Source of the DNA: Monocercomonoides exilis
Taxonomy: Eukaryota; Preaxostyla; Oxymonadida; Polymastigidae
DNA length: 64,000 nucleotides
Assembly: GCA_001643675.2 (NCBI GenBank)
Contig: LSRY02000064.1
Coordinates: 310,001 to 374,000, forward strand
Reading direction: 5' to 3'
This document shows, in pieces, positions 23,501 through 36,900 of the stretch. Position numbers and translations under genes: made by a program. The notes beneath the pieces were generated by a model that saw only the letters and a list, made by a program, of their open reading frames with translations, was not told the origin of the DNA and did not search any database. The first letter of the stretch is position 1. Each line of letters begins with the position of its first letter.

Positions 23501-26500
23501 TTTAATTCCAGATATATTGCTCCACCATTTCCTTTTGGAGATGAACAGCTTGTAAATGAACAGCGACTTAACAATAAAGAAGCTGTACCGCTTAATGAGC
23601 AAGATATTGCCCCACCATTGCCATTTTCACACGAACACTTTGTGAATTGTACTCTTCCTTCGATGGTGATGCTTTGATCGCTCTCAATGTTTGCTCTTAG
23701 AACTGCTCCTCCATTCTTTCCATTTATATCTGTAAATGAAGATGGTTCAACAATCCTTATTGACGATGATCTTTCAGAACTTATCATCGATGCATTTTCG
23801 CCTCCACATCGGCTGAATGATGAGCCAGCCATTATGAAAGTTGCACCATCTGAGCATCTGACAACACAACAACTTTGCGTTATTGAGATATCTTCAATTG
23901 TAACTTGATTCATTGTGAATGAGGCGGTGCTTGAGATGTCAAACAAAGGATTTGTTGAAGTAATTTGAAGATTAACAAAAGTGCATTGGGTAATTTGTAT
24001 CTCTCCACCTGAAATTGAACAGAATGAAATTGGTATTGAACTTTGAAAAGTCGGACTACCTATTTGGCAAGAAATCAGTTTCATAACATTGGAGTTTTGC
24101 AAAAGAATTGGGTTTTCGCGTTCTTCCAACTCAAAATCAAACAAAAGTGATTGAAACATCACAACATTATTACTTGGAGTTACTGCCATATTTGAAATAG
24201 CACCATTATATCTGACGTTAACTGTTGAAAGTCTGTAAGAATATGAATTAATTGTTAATTCTTCTCCATTAACTGAAGCAACCTCGTCCAAAAGTCCTTT
24301 ATCTTTAATTGTTATTGTTCGGTGTTCATTTGTCAATCGATTGAAAGAATATGAAATCGATTTGCATGCAAGAAGAATGTGCCCACACATGATGTGGTTG
24401 TCTTCTTCGCTGTTCACATAGATCACATCTTGCGCCCGAAACAGATAGTACAAAAGCGAACTGGACGAGTTCTCGCTTTCGCTCCGCAGCTCATCAACAC
24501 CCCAGAGCGAGTTTCGCCCTGTTGCTATCGAGAAAGACCCGCTCCATTTCGTTTCCTCAATCGTATCTTCAAATGACCCGCCTTTCACAAACACATCTGC
24601 TCCCAGCAAAGCCTTGTTGCCTAAAAACACCAAGTTCTTCAGTGAATAATCCACATCCTTCTCGCTCTTGTCAAACTCCAGGTATATCCCTCCTCCGTTT
24701 CCTTCTCTTGCTTCACATTCTTTTTGCTCACATCTGTTTAAAGATAAAGTTCCGCTTCCTCCTAAACGAACATATATGGCACCTCCATTTCCATTGCTGT
24801 TTATACAATTTGTAAATGTTACATTTCCTTCCACATATAAACATTGCCCTGATTCAATTGCAGCAAAAATTGCAACTCCATTGTTTTCTCCGCTTATCCC
24901 GACGAATGATGTTGGTTCGCTGATGTTAACTTTTTGCGCTTTGTTTGCTTTAACTATGCATCCTTCATGTACGTTGCACTGAGCAAAAGTTGATGAAATT
25001 ATTGAAAGTGTAGACTCCACGCCAATTTCGATCAACCCACAATTACCCTGAATACTATTTCCATAAACTGAGATTCTGGTCAATGTAATTGTTGCGTTAC
25101 CAGATGCTTGAATAATGTTTGCTGAGTTAATAAAAGATATTGAATCAACCGAGCAAGAAGTCATTTGGACTTCTCCTCCAGTTGCCTGAATGAGTTTAAG
25201 GTTTGTCTCAGATTCTTCTGCCGAGTAAAAGCAGTTCTTTATCACAATTTTACTACCAGATGAAAGCATCAATTCAGTATTTGGCTCTGTAGTTTCGTTT
25301 GGTAATAAAAATTTTATGATACTAAATGTAATTGAATTTCTATTTGAAGTGGCAGCTTCATTTATGAAGCATCCACCGTTTCTGACCTTTATTGTTCCAT
25401 ATGCATTCGATGAAGACACAAATGAAGTAGTTAGTCCGTTTAACTGAATTGGTTCACTAAGTTCACTTTCTCCAACAATTGTCACAGAATTAATATATGA
25501 TGTCATTCGCGAATGTGCATATTGCACTGTTTTGCAGTGAAGAACTCTGTAACCGCAAAGGATGTGATTGTCGTCACTACTATTTGCAAATATTGTTGTG
25601 GATGGACGTAAAAGATAATAAAGAAGCGAAGTCGATGAGTTTGTCTCTTCTGTTAAGGAACGATCGATTCCCCAAAAACTTATCCTTTTCGTTGTTTCGG
25701 AATAAGAGTTTCTCCATCTTGTAGTTGTAATGACTGTGGAAAAATAAATTCCATCAACGAACACATCAGTACCCTGGATCGCATGGTTGTTCAAAAAAGT
25801 AACTGATTTCACATTGACATCATAATCTCTTTCGTCACCAAATAAAAATACGTACATTCCACCCCCATTTCCTTCCAATGCAGAACATCCTCTTATTTGA
25901 ACCCCGTCCAAAGCAAGCAAACCTGTTCCACTAACTGATATATACATGGCACCTCCGTTCCCCTTTTCAGATTGACAATCTGAAAAGACAACGCTATTGT
26001 TTATAAAAATTTGATCTCTGCTTTCAACTGTTGCGTGCAAAGCACCACCATTTCCCTCTGTTTTTATAGATGAGAATGAGGTTGTTGATTTGATAGCGGT
26101 TGATAATACTTTATTACAACGCACAACTGAACCGGTACTAACATTACAAGAAGTAAATGTTGTTTCCGTCAATTCCATTGTTGCGCCATCTTCCGCTTCG
26201 ATTATTGAGGCCCCTCCAGAAACGCTCACTTCCGACGCTGTAAATTGTTCCATCTTTACAATTGATGAGTCAGAAGCCTTTATAAAACTTGAAGATTCTG
26301 CAAATTGAGCATTGTGAAGAGATCCACGACTTATTTTAACTTCTGCTGAAGATATCTGGAAAACATTCAAAGGAATGGGAACTTCCAAAGAATCTCCAAA
26401 CCGGCAAGACTCAAACTGCATTTTACCTCCATCAACAAGGAATAAAGAAGTAATTACTGTTGAAGCTTCAGCAGAAATTTTGAAAAATATATTTGTGAAA

Positions 26501-29500
26501 GAGATAATTGAATCGCTCCAATTCGGTGGATGATTTATTATTTGTGCATCAGTTTGTACTTCCAAAGAAGATAGTTCGCCATCTGCCAAAATAGCAGTTG
26601 CAACACCAGCAAAGTCAATTGACTTTCCAAGTGAAGTGGTTTCCACAATCCGAATTGTTCGCCGTGTATCGCTTAGTCTTGCGAAAGCATATTGCGCAGT
26701 TTTGCATGGTAAGCATTGGTGGCCGCACGTTCGATGATTATCTTTGCTGGAATCAACATACACAGCATCTTCTGGCTGTAAAAGAAAGTATTTCAAAGAC
26801 GTAGAACTATTTACAGTTGCATCTATATCCACTCCCCACAAAGTTCCATCTGGTGTAGTTGTGGAAAATGTGCCTTCCCACGCATTTGGATCGATGATAG
26901 AAGCAAAGAATGCTCCTTCAATGAATACATCGGGCCCAAGCGTTGCTTCGTTCAATGAAAATGATACTCTCAAAAAAGAAAACGAATAACTTTCTTTTTC
27001 TCCTTGGAGCGTAAGATAAATTGCTCCTCCATTTCCTCCTTCTGCATTTTGATCGTTATCAGAGCTGCTATTCAAATCTATCTTTGGTACAGAGCACTTT
27101 TCAAACAAGGAATTGGAAACAGCAAAATGATCATTCATGCTCAAGACAGCATAAATTGCACCGCCTTTGAGAGAGGTGGATGAAATGGAATTGAAAGATG
27201 CTTTATCGATCTTTACAGATTTAGCATTAATTGTCTGAATTGCAGGGCAATGAGCAAATGAAAGACTTTGAAAGTGGGAGCTTTGAGTAATCTCCAAAGT
27301 TCCTCTTGCATAAATAATAATAAAAGGTGTAGATAAGGCATGTGACTGTTTTTGCGTAAAAAAGCACTTTTGAAATAGTAAAGATCCGCCTTCTGTGACA
27401 GCAAAGAAAGAGGAATCATCTCCATTATATTTTTGCATTTTATTATTCGAAGTGTAACTTGGAGTAGTGTGTATAAACGTAAATTTAACCGCAAGCATTT
27501 TTCCAGAAGTTATAAGAAATACGATATCACAGTCACCAGAATTGTTTGAAGAATTATCATAAGTAGCTTCTCCTGTTGTTGTTTCTCGAGAAATACCATA
27601 GAAAGCAAAATCATTGCAGCCAACAACAACTGCCCCGGCTGAAGTTGGATTTTCAGTTTTTGCATTATTTATATTATGTGTTCCCGGATAGCATATAACA
27701 CTTGCTAGCGCCCCTGCATTCTTCACTGCATATGGGATTGTTTTGCACGGTTTCTCAACACTTCCGCAAGCACTTTCATCCTTTCCTAAAATTGGCCGAA
27801 CAAACACAATAGAAGAAGTTCCACAAGCCTCATTCAACAGACAATCAAGGATGTCCCAGGAAGCACTGGCAAACATGATAGGATTGCTTTGAGATGAGGA
27901 TTCGATCACATTTGCAGATGTCCAAAACTTGCCTCCATTCGTTGAAAGATCGAAGATGTCATTTCCTCCCGCTCCATCAACACTATTCCCACGGAATGTG
28001 CATTGATTGATGTATGTTTCAGAAGTCGATGTATCAGAATTAATTGTTATTGAACCGCCATTCACTTGCGATGAACATGAGATGAATGATAAAGATGTCA
28101 ATTGTGAAGTCCGTGGTGTTAATAAATAAAAGGCTCCTCCATCTGATGCAGAGCATGAAGTGAAATTGCATTGATTGCAAATGAATGTTGAACCTTGTGT
28201 CGCAGTCAAATATACTGCCCCTCCTTTGTCAGTCGCAGAACAGAGTGTAATTGTGAAGTTGTTAATCGTCACTGAAGTTGAGTGAATATCAACAAAAATT
28301 ACACCTCCTTTCCGAGCAGAGCAAGAAGAAGCAGAACAATCATCAATTTTTGCCGTACATCTTCCGCTAATGTGAAGCGCACTTCCATCAAAGGAAGATA
28401 TTATGTTGTTAAAATAGCAACGATTCAGTGTAAATGTTTCTGAAGATGTCCATATTGCACCTCCTCCAGTTTCTGAAATATTCTCCGAATTTGCATAAGT
28501 TTTTGATGCAAGAATCATCTTTTCTTCGATTTCTTCCGAAGAAATTGATCTTTGAATGTAACAAGATGAAATGTTACACCCCAAGATTGAAACATTTGTT
28601 CCATGCAATGAACTTACAGCTGCTCCTGCTCCAGTTGAAGAACAATCAGCAAATGAACAATCAGAAATGCGAATATCTTCAACAGCTTCAGTCGCAATTG
28701 CTCCTCCTCTTGTGCCAAATGCAGTGAATGACGTAAGTGCTGACCCTTCTTCTGCACAACACTGGCTGAAAACAGATCTTGAGATAGTTATGCTTTTTGC
28801 AAAGCCAATCCAGACAGCTCCACCACATCCCATCTCTGCAACATCTATCATGCGAGTTACAATACATTTAATAAAAGTGCACTCGTCAATTGAAACGGTA
28901 CATCCTCTTTCATTGTTTTCGTGTTGAGATGAATCTAATTGTGTACAAGATGCTCCAAATGAGGTAGCAATTCGGATTGCACAACCGTTGCTTGATCCTT
29001 TAAGGCTAGAAAACGAAGTTTTTGAGATCGTGACAGCAGAATTGTCAGAGATGGAAATTGCGTGAGATGGATTAGCTCCAACGAGAAACCGAAATGAGCA
29101 GTCTGTCACTGTAACATCATTTCTGTTGACAATTCGAAGGAGATCACCTGAAAATGAAGTGGAATAATTCGCACTGCCCAAAAAGCGCACAGACGAAAAT
29201 TGGGCTGTTGAAAATTGATCAGATGGAGAAGAAGGAGAAGCAACCATCAAAATGCAACTGTCTTCCGTTGCTCCTGATAGAAGAGTAAAATTCGTGTTGC
29301 AGACAATTATATTTGATGAAGTGTTGAGCTCAATAAAAATAGATGGCTCTTCATCAGCAATTGTGATGGAATCTATTCCGCAATTTGAAGCACTAAATGC
29401 TGCATCGCCAGTCAAAGAGATAAAAGAATCCCCTGTATGAACAATACCAGCAATTATAACATTCGTAAACGAAACGCTGCCATGCGAAGCTTCCAAAAAC

Positions 29501-32500
29501 GATCGCGAAGCCGGATTTGCAACGCTGAGTTGTTTAACTGAGCATTCAGTAAGTGTTACATTTCCATTTCCGTTAAGCACAATAAAAGCGCCAGCTGAAT
29601 CAAAAGGACCAGATTCCACGATAAATGAAAGGTTTGTTGCAGAAAGTGTTCCTTCACCAACAGAAAAAATGCTTTGTCCACATAGCTCGTCTGAAACAAT
29701 GTGTGATAGTATTTGTGACTGACCAATGAGATTTACTGAATTGGATTCATTCACGACAGCGTTGCCTTCTTTAAATGTCTGCGAGTCAAGAGACACATTA
29801 ACAGAAATAAAGTTAAGCGATGCTACGAATTGTATCGAGCGGCAAGGGAAAAAGTAATGCCCACAAACAGGAATATCTTCTCCCCTTTCATTATCAACGA
29901 ACAGCAAATCGGGAGATGCATGAAAGAAGTAGTAAATCAAAGAAAAATCTTCATTTGAAGATTCATCAAATCCCCAAAGCTCTGCTTTATTCGAATTTAT
30001 TGTAAACAAATTTTTAAATTTTGTCTCATCAATGGATTTGTTCAGCATATGTGCTCGAACAAAGATATTTGTTCCTTTTAATGCACTGCACGATATAAAA
30101 GATACTGTACTGAATGAATAATCAAATGTTTCTGATTCTCCTTTCAAATGAAGATTAATTCCTCCTCCGCATCCATTTGGAGCTTGGCATTCGCTGAACG
30201 TTGATTGCTTGATTTCAAAATGCGATGAACTTGAAGACAATGTAACTTTGAGCGCTCCACCACCGCCAGAACTTGAGCTATCTGGTTGTTCAGCTTGAGA
30301 CAAAGATGAACATCTCAAAAACTTGCAACTGCTGTTCACATTTACACAGCTCCCGGCTAAAACTGTGCTTTGAAGAATACTTCCGCAACTGTTCTTTGTA
30401 GATGCATCGCTAAAGTTTGAAAAAGTAAATTCAATAGAAAATGCTCCCGTTGAACTATCAATAAATGATCCTTCAGGAAAATTAACAAAAGAAGCTGATG
30501 AATAGTATGCAGAGACGGAAGCGCTTTGAGTTGTTTTCACAAAGGAACCGCTACTAACCGAAATGTTGCGAATATAAGACAAATCAAATCTGCAAACTCC
30601 ATCACCATTTATGGAAAAGACAGATTGGCAGTCTCGAAATGTTAGCAGAGAGATTGTTGTTGATATTATGTTTAGACTTCCTTTACTTACAGCGGCAATA
30701 GGAAGTGATGTGACAAATGGATTGGCAGAAGGTGAAGTGAAGAGGCAACTGCTAAGTGTTGTGTTTCCTGATGAAATGACAAAAAGAGATGTCACTGAAG
30801 AGGAATGTGAAGAAGGTAAGGAGAATGAGAAAGAAGTTAATGTGAATTGATACTGAAGTGAAAGAGTTGAAGGAATGATAAAAGTTCCATTTGGATGCAC
30901 TATTATCATTGGGAGGCTTGTTTGTTGATTGGCTTTTGAGTGATGTGATGATGAAGAAGATGAAGTTGATAATGATGACATACTTGAAGTGAATGAAACG
31001 GGTTGTGACGTGAACGATACAGCATCATCGACAACGCAACTGCGAACAATGTGAATCGTTGAAATGTTTTGTGACAATCGAGAGTGAGCAAAATTCAAAG
31101 TGGCACAAGGAAGACTTTCATGGCCGCACAATGGATGATCATTTGGAGTATGCACAGTTAGTAAAGACGAAGACGGATTGTTTAAAAGTTGTGTAGTAAC
31201 AACTATTTTATTAAAAGGTCTCAGAAGATAATATAGCAAAGATGTCCCGTGCTCTTGATCATCGCTATCTGCACGATCAACTCCCCAAAAGGAGGTCAAA
31301 GGAGTGCTTTCAGAAAAAGATCTTAGCCATTTATCGCTTTGAATTGTTTGTTCAAAAAGCACTCCATCCACAAACAGATCTATTCCGTATGCTGCCTTGT
31401 TGCTCTCAAAGGAAACGTTGGTAATGGAATAATCAAAACTCGAGCCAGTTCCGGTGAGACATAAATAGACAGCCCCTCCTTTCCCATTTGAAGAGTTTAG
31501 TTCGCAATGCTCAAACAGGCAATCTCGGAGGCTGAACTTTTCGTTCTGCTGGATAGAAACAGAAATTGCTGCACCATTCGTTGCAGAAGAGTGAATATTG
31601 GAAAATGAAGCATTATTGAATATTGCAGATGACGGATGTGTTATGTCCAAAAGTGAATACGATGTTGAAGATGATGAAGAAGACGATGATGACGAAAGTG
31701 TAAATGAAGAAAATACACTGTTTTTGCATAGAAACGATGCTCCATTCAAATGAGATAAAAATGAAAATGAATGATGTGTTTCACTATTTGAAAGAGTGGT
31801 AATATTCTCCATTGAACAGTTGGTGATAGAAAAAGATGAAGATGATGAAGCAAAAGTAATCCAACCAGCAAAATTTGTTGATGTTGCTTCTGAATTCGGG
31901 ACAATTGCTATTGAATTCAATGACAGTTCATCAAAATTTAAAGAGCCTCCCTCGACAAGCACAAAACGGCGATTCAAAGTTGGTCCGTTTTGCGTTACGT
32001 AGCAGCAATGCAATGTCAGCGAAGATGTATCGCTCACAATGAAATAAGAGAGCGTTGACTCGTCGCTATTGCTTGTTGTTTGGAACGATGTTGTATCATT
32101 CATTTCAATTGTCAAATCTGTCAATTGAACAATTCCATTTTGAGTTATTTCCATGACATTCTTCTTCAGAGTTTCTTCATTTCTCAAAATGCATCTCTGT
32201 TGCTGTCCAGAGATGCCGCAAATTGTCATATTGATTTTATTGACTTTAATGGTTTCTGATTCTCTAACTATTCCAGCAACTAAATGTACTTCAATTTTCG
32301 GTGAATCTCCACTTGTACTAAATTGCACAGAACTAAGAGCACTTTTAATGCTGATACAAGGTGTAACTGCGCTTCCGCAACACAGATGATCATAACCCTG
32401 TGTGCCATCAACGTTAACATTCCATGTTTCATCTGCTGAAGCATTCAAACGAAATAAGAAGGGAAGAAGAGAATGCACTTCCTCTTCTTCTTCTTCTTTA

Positions 32501-33784
32501 CCGCAAAACGAGGATTTTGTTGTATTAGATGAAAATGAGCCTGTCCATTTGTCTGCAATAATTTGCGAATGCAAATCTACTCCATTAACAAATACTGAGT
32601 CACCAAATCCTTCTGTCCCTTGCAATCCATCACCATTTGCCTTATTTCCTGTGAATGTTACATCCTTAATTAAATAGTCCGATTGTTGTTCATCGGATGG
32701 TAATTCAATAAAAACAGCTCCTCCACTTTTGATTGCCTTGCAATTTGTAAAATAAACTTTTTCGAATTTAACCGAGCTTTTTCTTTCCAAATGAATCCAG
32801 ACTGCTCCTCCATATATTGCAGAGCAGTTTATAAACGAGCATTCAGCCTGAATTATAAATTTCTTTCCTTTTTGCTGCAGATCTCCTTTCCAAGAGACAA
32901 CTGATCCAGAACCACTTCGACTGGTTATTGTGTTGAATCTCGAAGAATTTTCAAGCGTAACCGTAGAACAGATATCACAGTTAAGCATGCTCCCTGTTTC
33001 GATAGTGACATTGCTAAACGATGAAGAATTGATTTTGAGAAGTGATTCATCATTTATCATTATAAGTGCTTCATTTCCTGTGACTGAAGAAATTGAACTA
33101 TTCGTGATGATTATTTCAGATCCTGAGGATACGTTTGCAAACAAAAATGATCCAAATGAAATGTTAGAAATGTTTGAAGATTGAATTTGTAATATTCCTC
33201 CTGAAGCAATGACAAAGTCCTTTGTTATTTGTTGAGTTCCTGTTGAATCTACGATGCAAGAAGAAAGTTGCATAGTTCCTTTAATAATAATGACGCATGA
33301 AGATTTCGATGAAACTTCTTCATTTATAACGATATGAAGATTGCTAAAGGACAACAAAAGTGATTCTTCGGTTGGTGTAAATGTAATGCAACCATTCTGA
33401 TGGAATTTCAATAGTTCGACAATGCCATTAGATTTAATGGTTAAAGGTCCTTTATTAATAGAAATATCTTCAACAATCGATGCAGATTGAACAATCGCTA
33501 TTGAATGAATCGAATTCTGAGAAGCTAAATCTGCTGCATGTTTCATTGTTTTGCATGATTCGCTTGCGACATAGCAATTATTTTCATCTTGTCCTGAAGT
33601 TTCGTCAACATATATTTCTAAATGAAAAATAATACGAAAATGATGTTATTCTGTTTGATAACAATAAAAAAGAAAATGCGATCACACCATTATCCCCTTG
33701 AGAACGATGGAATTCGGTAAATGAAAGAGTGCTTTGCGAAAATATTTGACATATTGCTAAGATTAGCAAAGAAAATCCAAACAT
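14593..33784 (-). CDS. Giant modular beta-helix surface protein (~6,373 residues)
   Basis: Two exons, 33688-33784 and 14593-33617, around a 70-bp phase-1 intron (33618-33687, GTGTGA...TTTAG). Exon 1 encodes a signal peptide (FGFSLLILAICQIFSQS). Splicing restores DNEIYVDETSGQDEN, the same motif that opens every later module. The ectodomain has 13 modules of about 390-425 residues. Each has Asn/Ser/Thr-rich beta-helix rungs, Pmp-like GGAIY/GGGIYL and FxxC/FxxN turns, a sLLYYLlRP segment, and a CG-x(4,5)-PCxs/t cysteine pair (near 32375, 31127, 29855, 27757, 26715, 25545, 24377, 23213, 22003, 20832, 19670, 18455). One transmembrane helix (YLIALCVLLLILVVVVIVM) lies near 16560-16640, followed by RKRNSK and a ~655-residue Ser/Pro/Gln-rich cytoplasmic tail without a kinase domain. 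The fold resembles pectin-lyase/chlamydial Pmp proteins. Adhesion or sensing is inferred; the ligand is unknown. Confidence 0.85.
20770..21171 (-). repeat. 402-bp perfect intragenic repeat, copy A
   Basis: Identical base for base to 24316-24717, three modules away (offset 3,546 bp). It covers the end of one beta-helix, the LLYYLFRAQDVIYVNSEEDN segment and the CGHILLACKS seam. Flanking sequence diverges abruptly on both sides. The block is richer in G+C than the neighbouring modules. Confidence 0.95.
24316..24717 (-). repeat. 402-bp perfect intragenic repeat, copy B
   Basis: Second copy of 20770-21171 inside the giant surface gene, in frame and in the same orientation. Other modules in the gene differ strongly in nucleotide sequence, so this pair reflects recent duplication or gene conversion. 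Confidence 0.95.
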
Positions 33785-33960
33785 TGTCAAAAAAAATTGA
33801 AAAATGAATTCCAAATAACATTTCTTTTGATCATAACAAATTGAATAATTAAACAAAAGACTTCTAAAGTTGATTTAAATTATGTCCATTGTTTTATTGA
33901 AAATAAATTGTGTGTTATGCTTGAACAAAAATAACAAATTTTGTTTTATTAAAAAAAGTC

Positions 33961-36900
33961 TTATTGTTTCATTTGACCAAAAAGAAGATTTCTTTCTCTT
34001 TGGATTGGGTGATAATAACCTTGAAATGTTGAGCAATGCTGATGAGTATGTACCCTTTGCTCATCCTCCGAATGCTCAGTCACCAGATCGCAAAACGCTT
34101 TTTCATCGTTTGTTCTTCTGACTTGTGATGTTCTCAACATACTGACAAAGTAGAAGAAGAGAGCGCCAAAGCCGCACAAAATGCCAAACAGCACATCGCC
34201 AGTAGCTGTTATGTATCCGCAGAACACGAGCGAGGAGAAGAGGATGATGAAAGAAAACACCGAGAGGATAGTGTAGAAAAAGGAGTAATTTGCTGTTTTG
34301 AGTGTGGTTGGGGAAGAGCGGGCGGAGTAGCTGTATGGAGACACGAAAGGATCAGACACGATGGGAATGGTGAGAGTGCTGTGCATCGGAGGAGACACAA
34401 ACAGACTGGACGAGGTGGATGCGGTAGTAGTGGTGGTGGTAGCGGTGGTTGATAGCGCTGTGCAGGATGAATCGGGTGAGGGAGAGTGACGAGGGTGATC
34501 TGGGAATGATGAAGCACTTGAATGAATGAGATTCGATGAATCAACAGAAGGAGGAATAGAAGACGTTGTTGTTGTCGATGATGATGATGAAAATGTACCA
34601 TTCTTATTGTTATTATGATTATCATCATCATCATCATTGTTATTATCATTGCTTTTGTCTCTTTTATGAGTGTTTTTGCACCAAAGTTCTCTCGCCTTTT
34701 CTGTTCTCTTCTCCTTTTCGACCTGCGCCTGGAGCAGATGGAACAGAATGTATCTGTCCACAAAAAAGCGGACAATACAGAAAAACAGAGAGAGAAAGGA
34801 CAAAATCGGTGCGTGTGACACAAGAATGAGAGATACACTCAGCATAAGCACAATGTCAGCCACTGAGCGCTCGATTGGAATGGCAGACGAGGGCTGAGGA
34901 GAAGGAAGAGAATAAAGTGGAGGAGGAGAAGAAGAGTTTGGTGAAGTGGTGGAATGAAGATTGGTGGAATTAATAGAAGAAGGTGATGATGGTGGAACAG
35001 ATGCTGAAGTGGTTGAAGAAGAAGAAGATGAAGAAGAAAAGACCAAATGAGGAGAAGTTTCAGATGCAGGAACAGCTGCCAACACAGGCGAGCATTCACC
35101 TTCTGTCTGCATTTCAAATCTTTTGATGGTTGCTGAATGGGCGTTGCTGCATTTGTTTGCCTGTTTCTCTATTGAACTTTCTGAAGAATCTTCATTTTTC
35201 ATCATTTCACCACAACTGCTATCTTTTTCTATCACTTCAAAGCCATCGCTGTCATCATCCTTCCTCGTTTTGATCTTCCTGTCCTCTTCTTCCTGCTGCT
35301 CCCTCCACACCTTCAGCGCCTCTCTCCTTTCCTCCTCCCTCTCCCTCTCCTGCTCCTTCCTCAGCCTCCTCGCCCACTTCCCCATCTTCGTCCACCACAG
35401 CATCTTCTTCCAGTTCATAAAGCACACCAGAAACATCTGCGCCGCCTGCGACAGCCTCACCCCGTTCGTCACCAGCGACGCCGCAATCACCAACGAGCAC
35501 ATTTGCACCCTGTTTGCGCTCACCACGGCCAGCGCTATCTGCTTCCAGCCGTCTAATACAGACGATGCCAGCGTCACCACCCCAAACAACGACACCCCCG
35601 CCGGCACAAACAGAGTGTTCAGCACGACAAACAGGCATAAGAAGAGAGTGGTTGTTTTTTGCTCTTTTTGCTTGTCGGAGAAGCCGAGGCGCCCAACAAA
35701 CAGACGCAAAATGGGGAGAAGCAGAGCATTCAGGGCGAGTGTGAGGAGAGAGGAGACAACAGAGGCGATGGTTTCGCCGATGCGGTAGAGAAAAGAGGTT
35801 GTTGGTTGGAGGCGGGTGGGAAGAGAAGGAGAAGAGGAAGAAGAAGAAGAAGAAGAAAGAGAAGAAGAAAAAGAATGTTCGGTTTGTGCTGTTTGAGATG
35901 AAGGCGAAGGCGGTGGTGAATAAATAGAAGACAAAGACTGAGGAAATGGCGGGATGGCTGGGGATGAGTCGTGTGTGTGTGTTGGCTGTCTAATCTTCCC
36001 TTTTCGATTGACAACAAGAATGTTGTGTTTTTGCCTTGCTGCTGTGGAAGTTGGGTAATTCTTTCTTCTGTTTGAAGAAAGACGATAGAAGTAGTTTTTA
36101 GAGCCCTTAAAATAATGTAACGATAAATATTTTAACAAAGAAGGGTTTCAAAAAAAATAATATTTTTCTCTATTTTGTTCAAATAACTAGAAAACCTTGT
36201 TAAATCTCTCGCTTTCTCTCCCCCTGCGCAGACTGTCTGCTTCTCCGCCTCCCGCCCCATTTGTATGCGAACTGTGCTCCAAATAACCACCCGAAAAGTT
36301 TTCTTCATACAAATCAGCAGCAGCGTATGTGGCTTCGGCGATTGAGTCGATCAGCTTCAGAACAGAAGACGAGCCCAGCTGCGACAAAGCTACGACAGGA
36401 ATGTTCCACACGAAGCACAGAACAAACACAGCCACACTCAGAATAAGCAGACGCAGTGTTAATGTTGTCGGGTCGATGGGCTTCTGAGTGAGAGAAGATG
36501 AAGACGAAGATGAAGATGAAAGCGTGTGGTTGCGTGAATGTGAATGATTCGGTTCGATGTGAATTAAAACAAGTATAATTTCGCATAAAGAAGATTGTGG
36601 TTTCATAAAGTTAAAATAGATTGGGAAATATAAGCAATAAAAAAGCATACGGTTCATAAAAAAATGTATAAATAGCTTCAAAAAACACTCTAACAACACA
36701 TCCAAACCTGTGACCATTTAATCATTGATGCTTCAGGCGGACAGCTCAGCTCACACTGCTTAGCTTTGTGTTTTTCTGTTGTAAGAGACAAACGAGTGTA
36801 TGGAACAGAAGAAGAAGAAGACTCATAACCAGGGGCCGATGTTGGGATGTGTGAAGATGATGAGATATTTGTGGATGAAGATATTGCTGTTGAGGAAAGA

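Noticed and set aside
33605-33856. Separate small secreted protein encoded by the 83-codon ORF
   Set aside because: Its first part is the signal-peptide exon of the giant gene. A GT-AG intron joins it in frame and restores the module start motif.
35123-35788. 221-codon ORF on the + strand with hydrophobic stretches
   Set aside because: Antisense to exon 5 of the OSCA-like gene, whose frame and splice phases are consistent with homology.
36187-36717. Separate 176-codon membrane protein
   Set aside because: Only the segment from 36483 down is coding. It is exon 4 of the OSCA-like gene, and the upstream part is a pyrimidine-rich intron.
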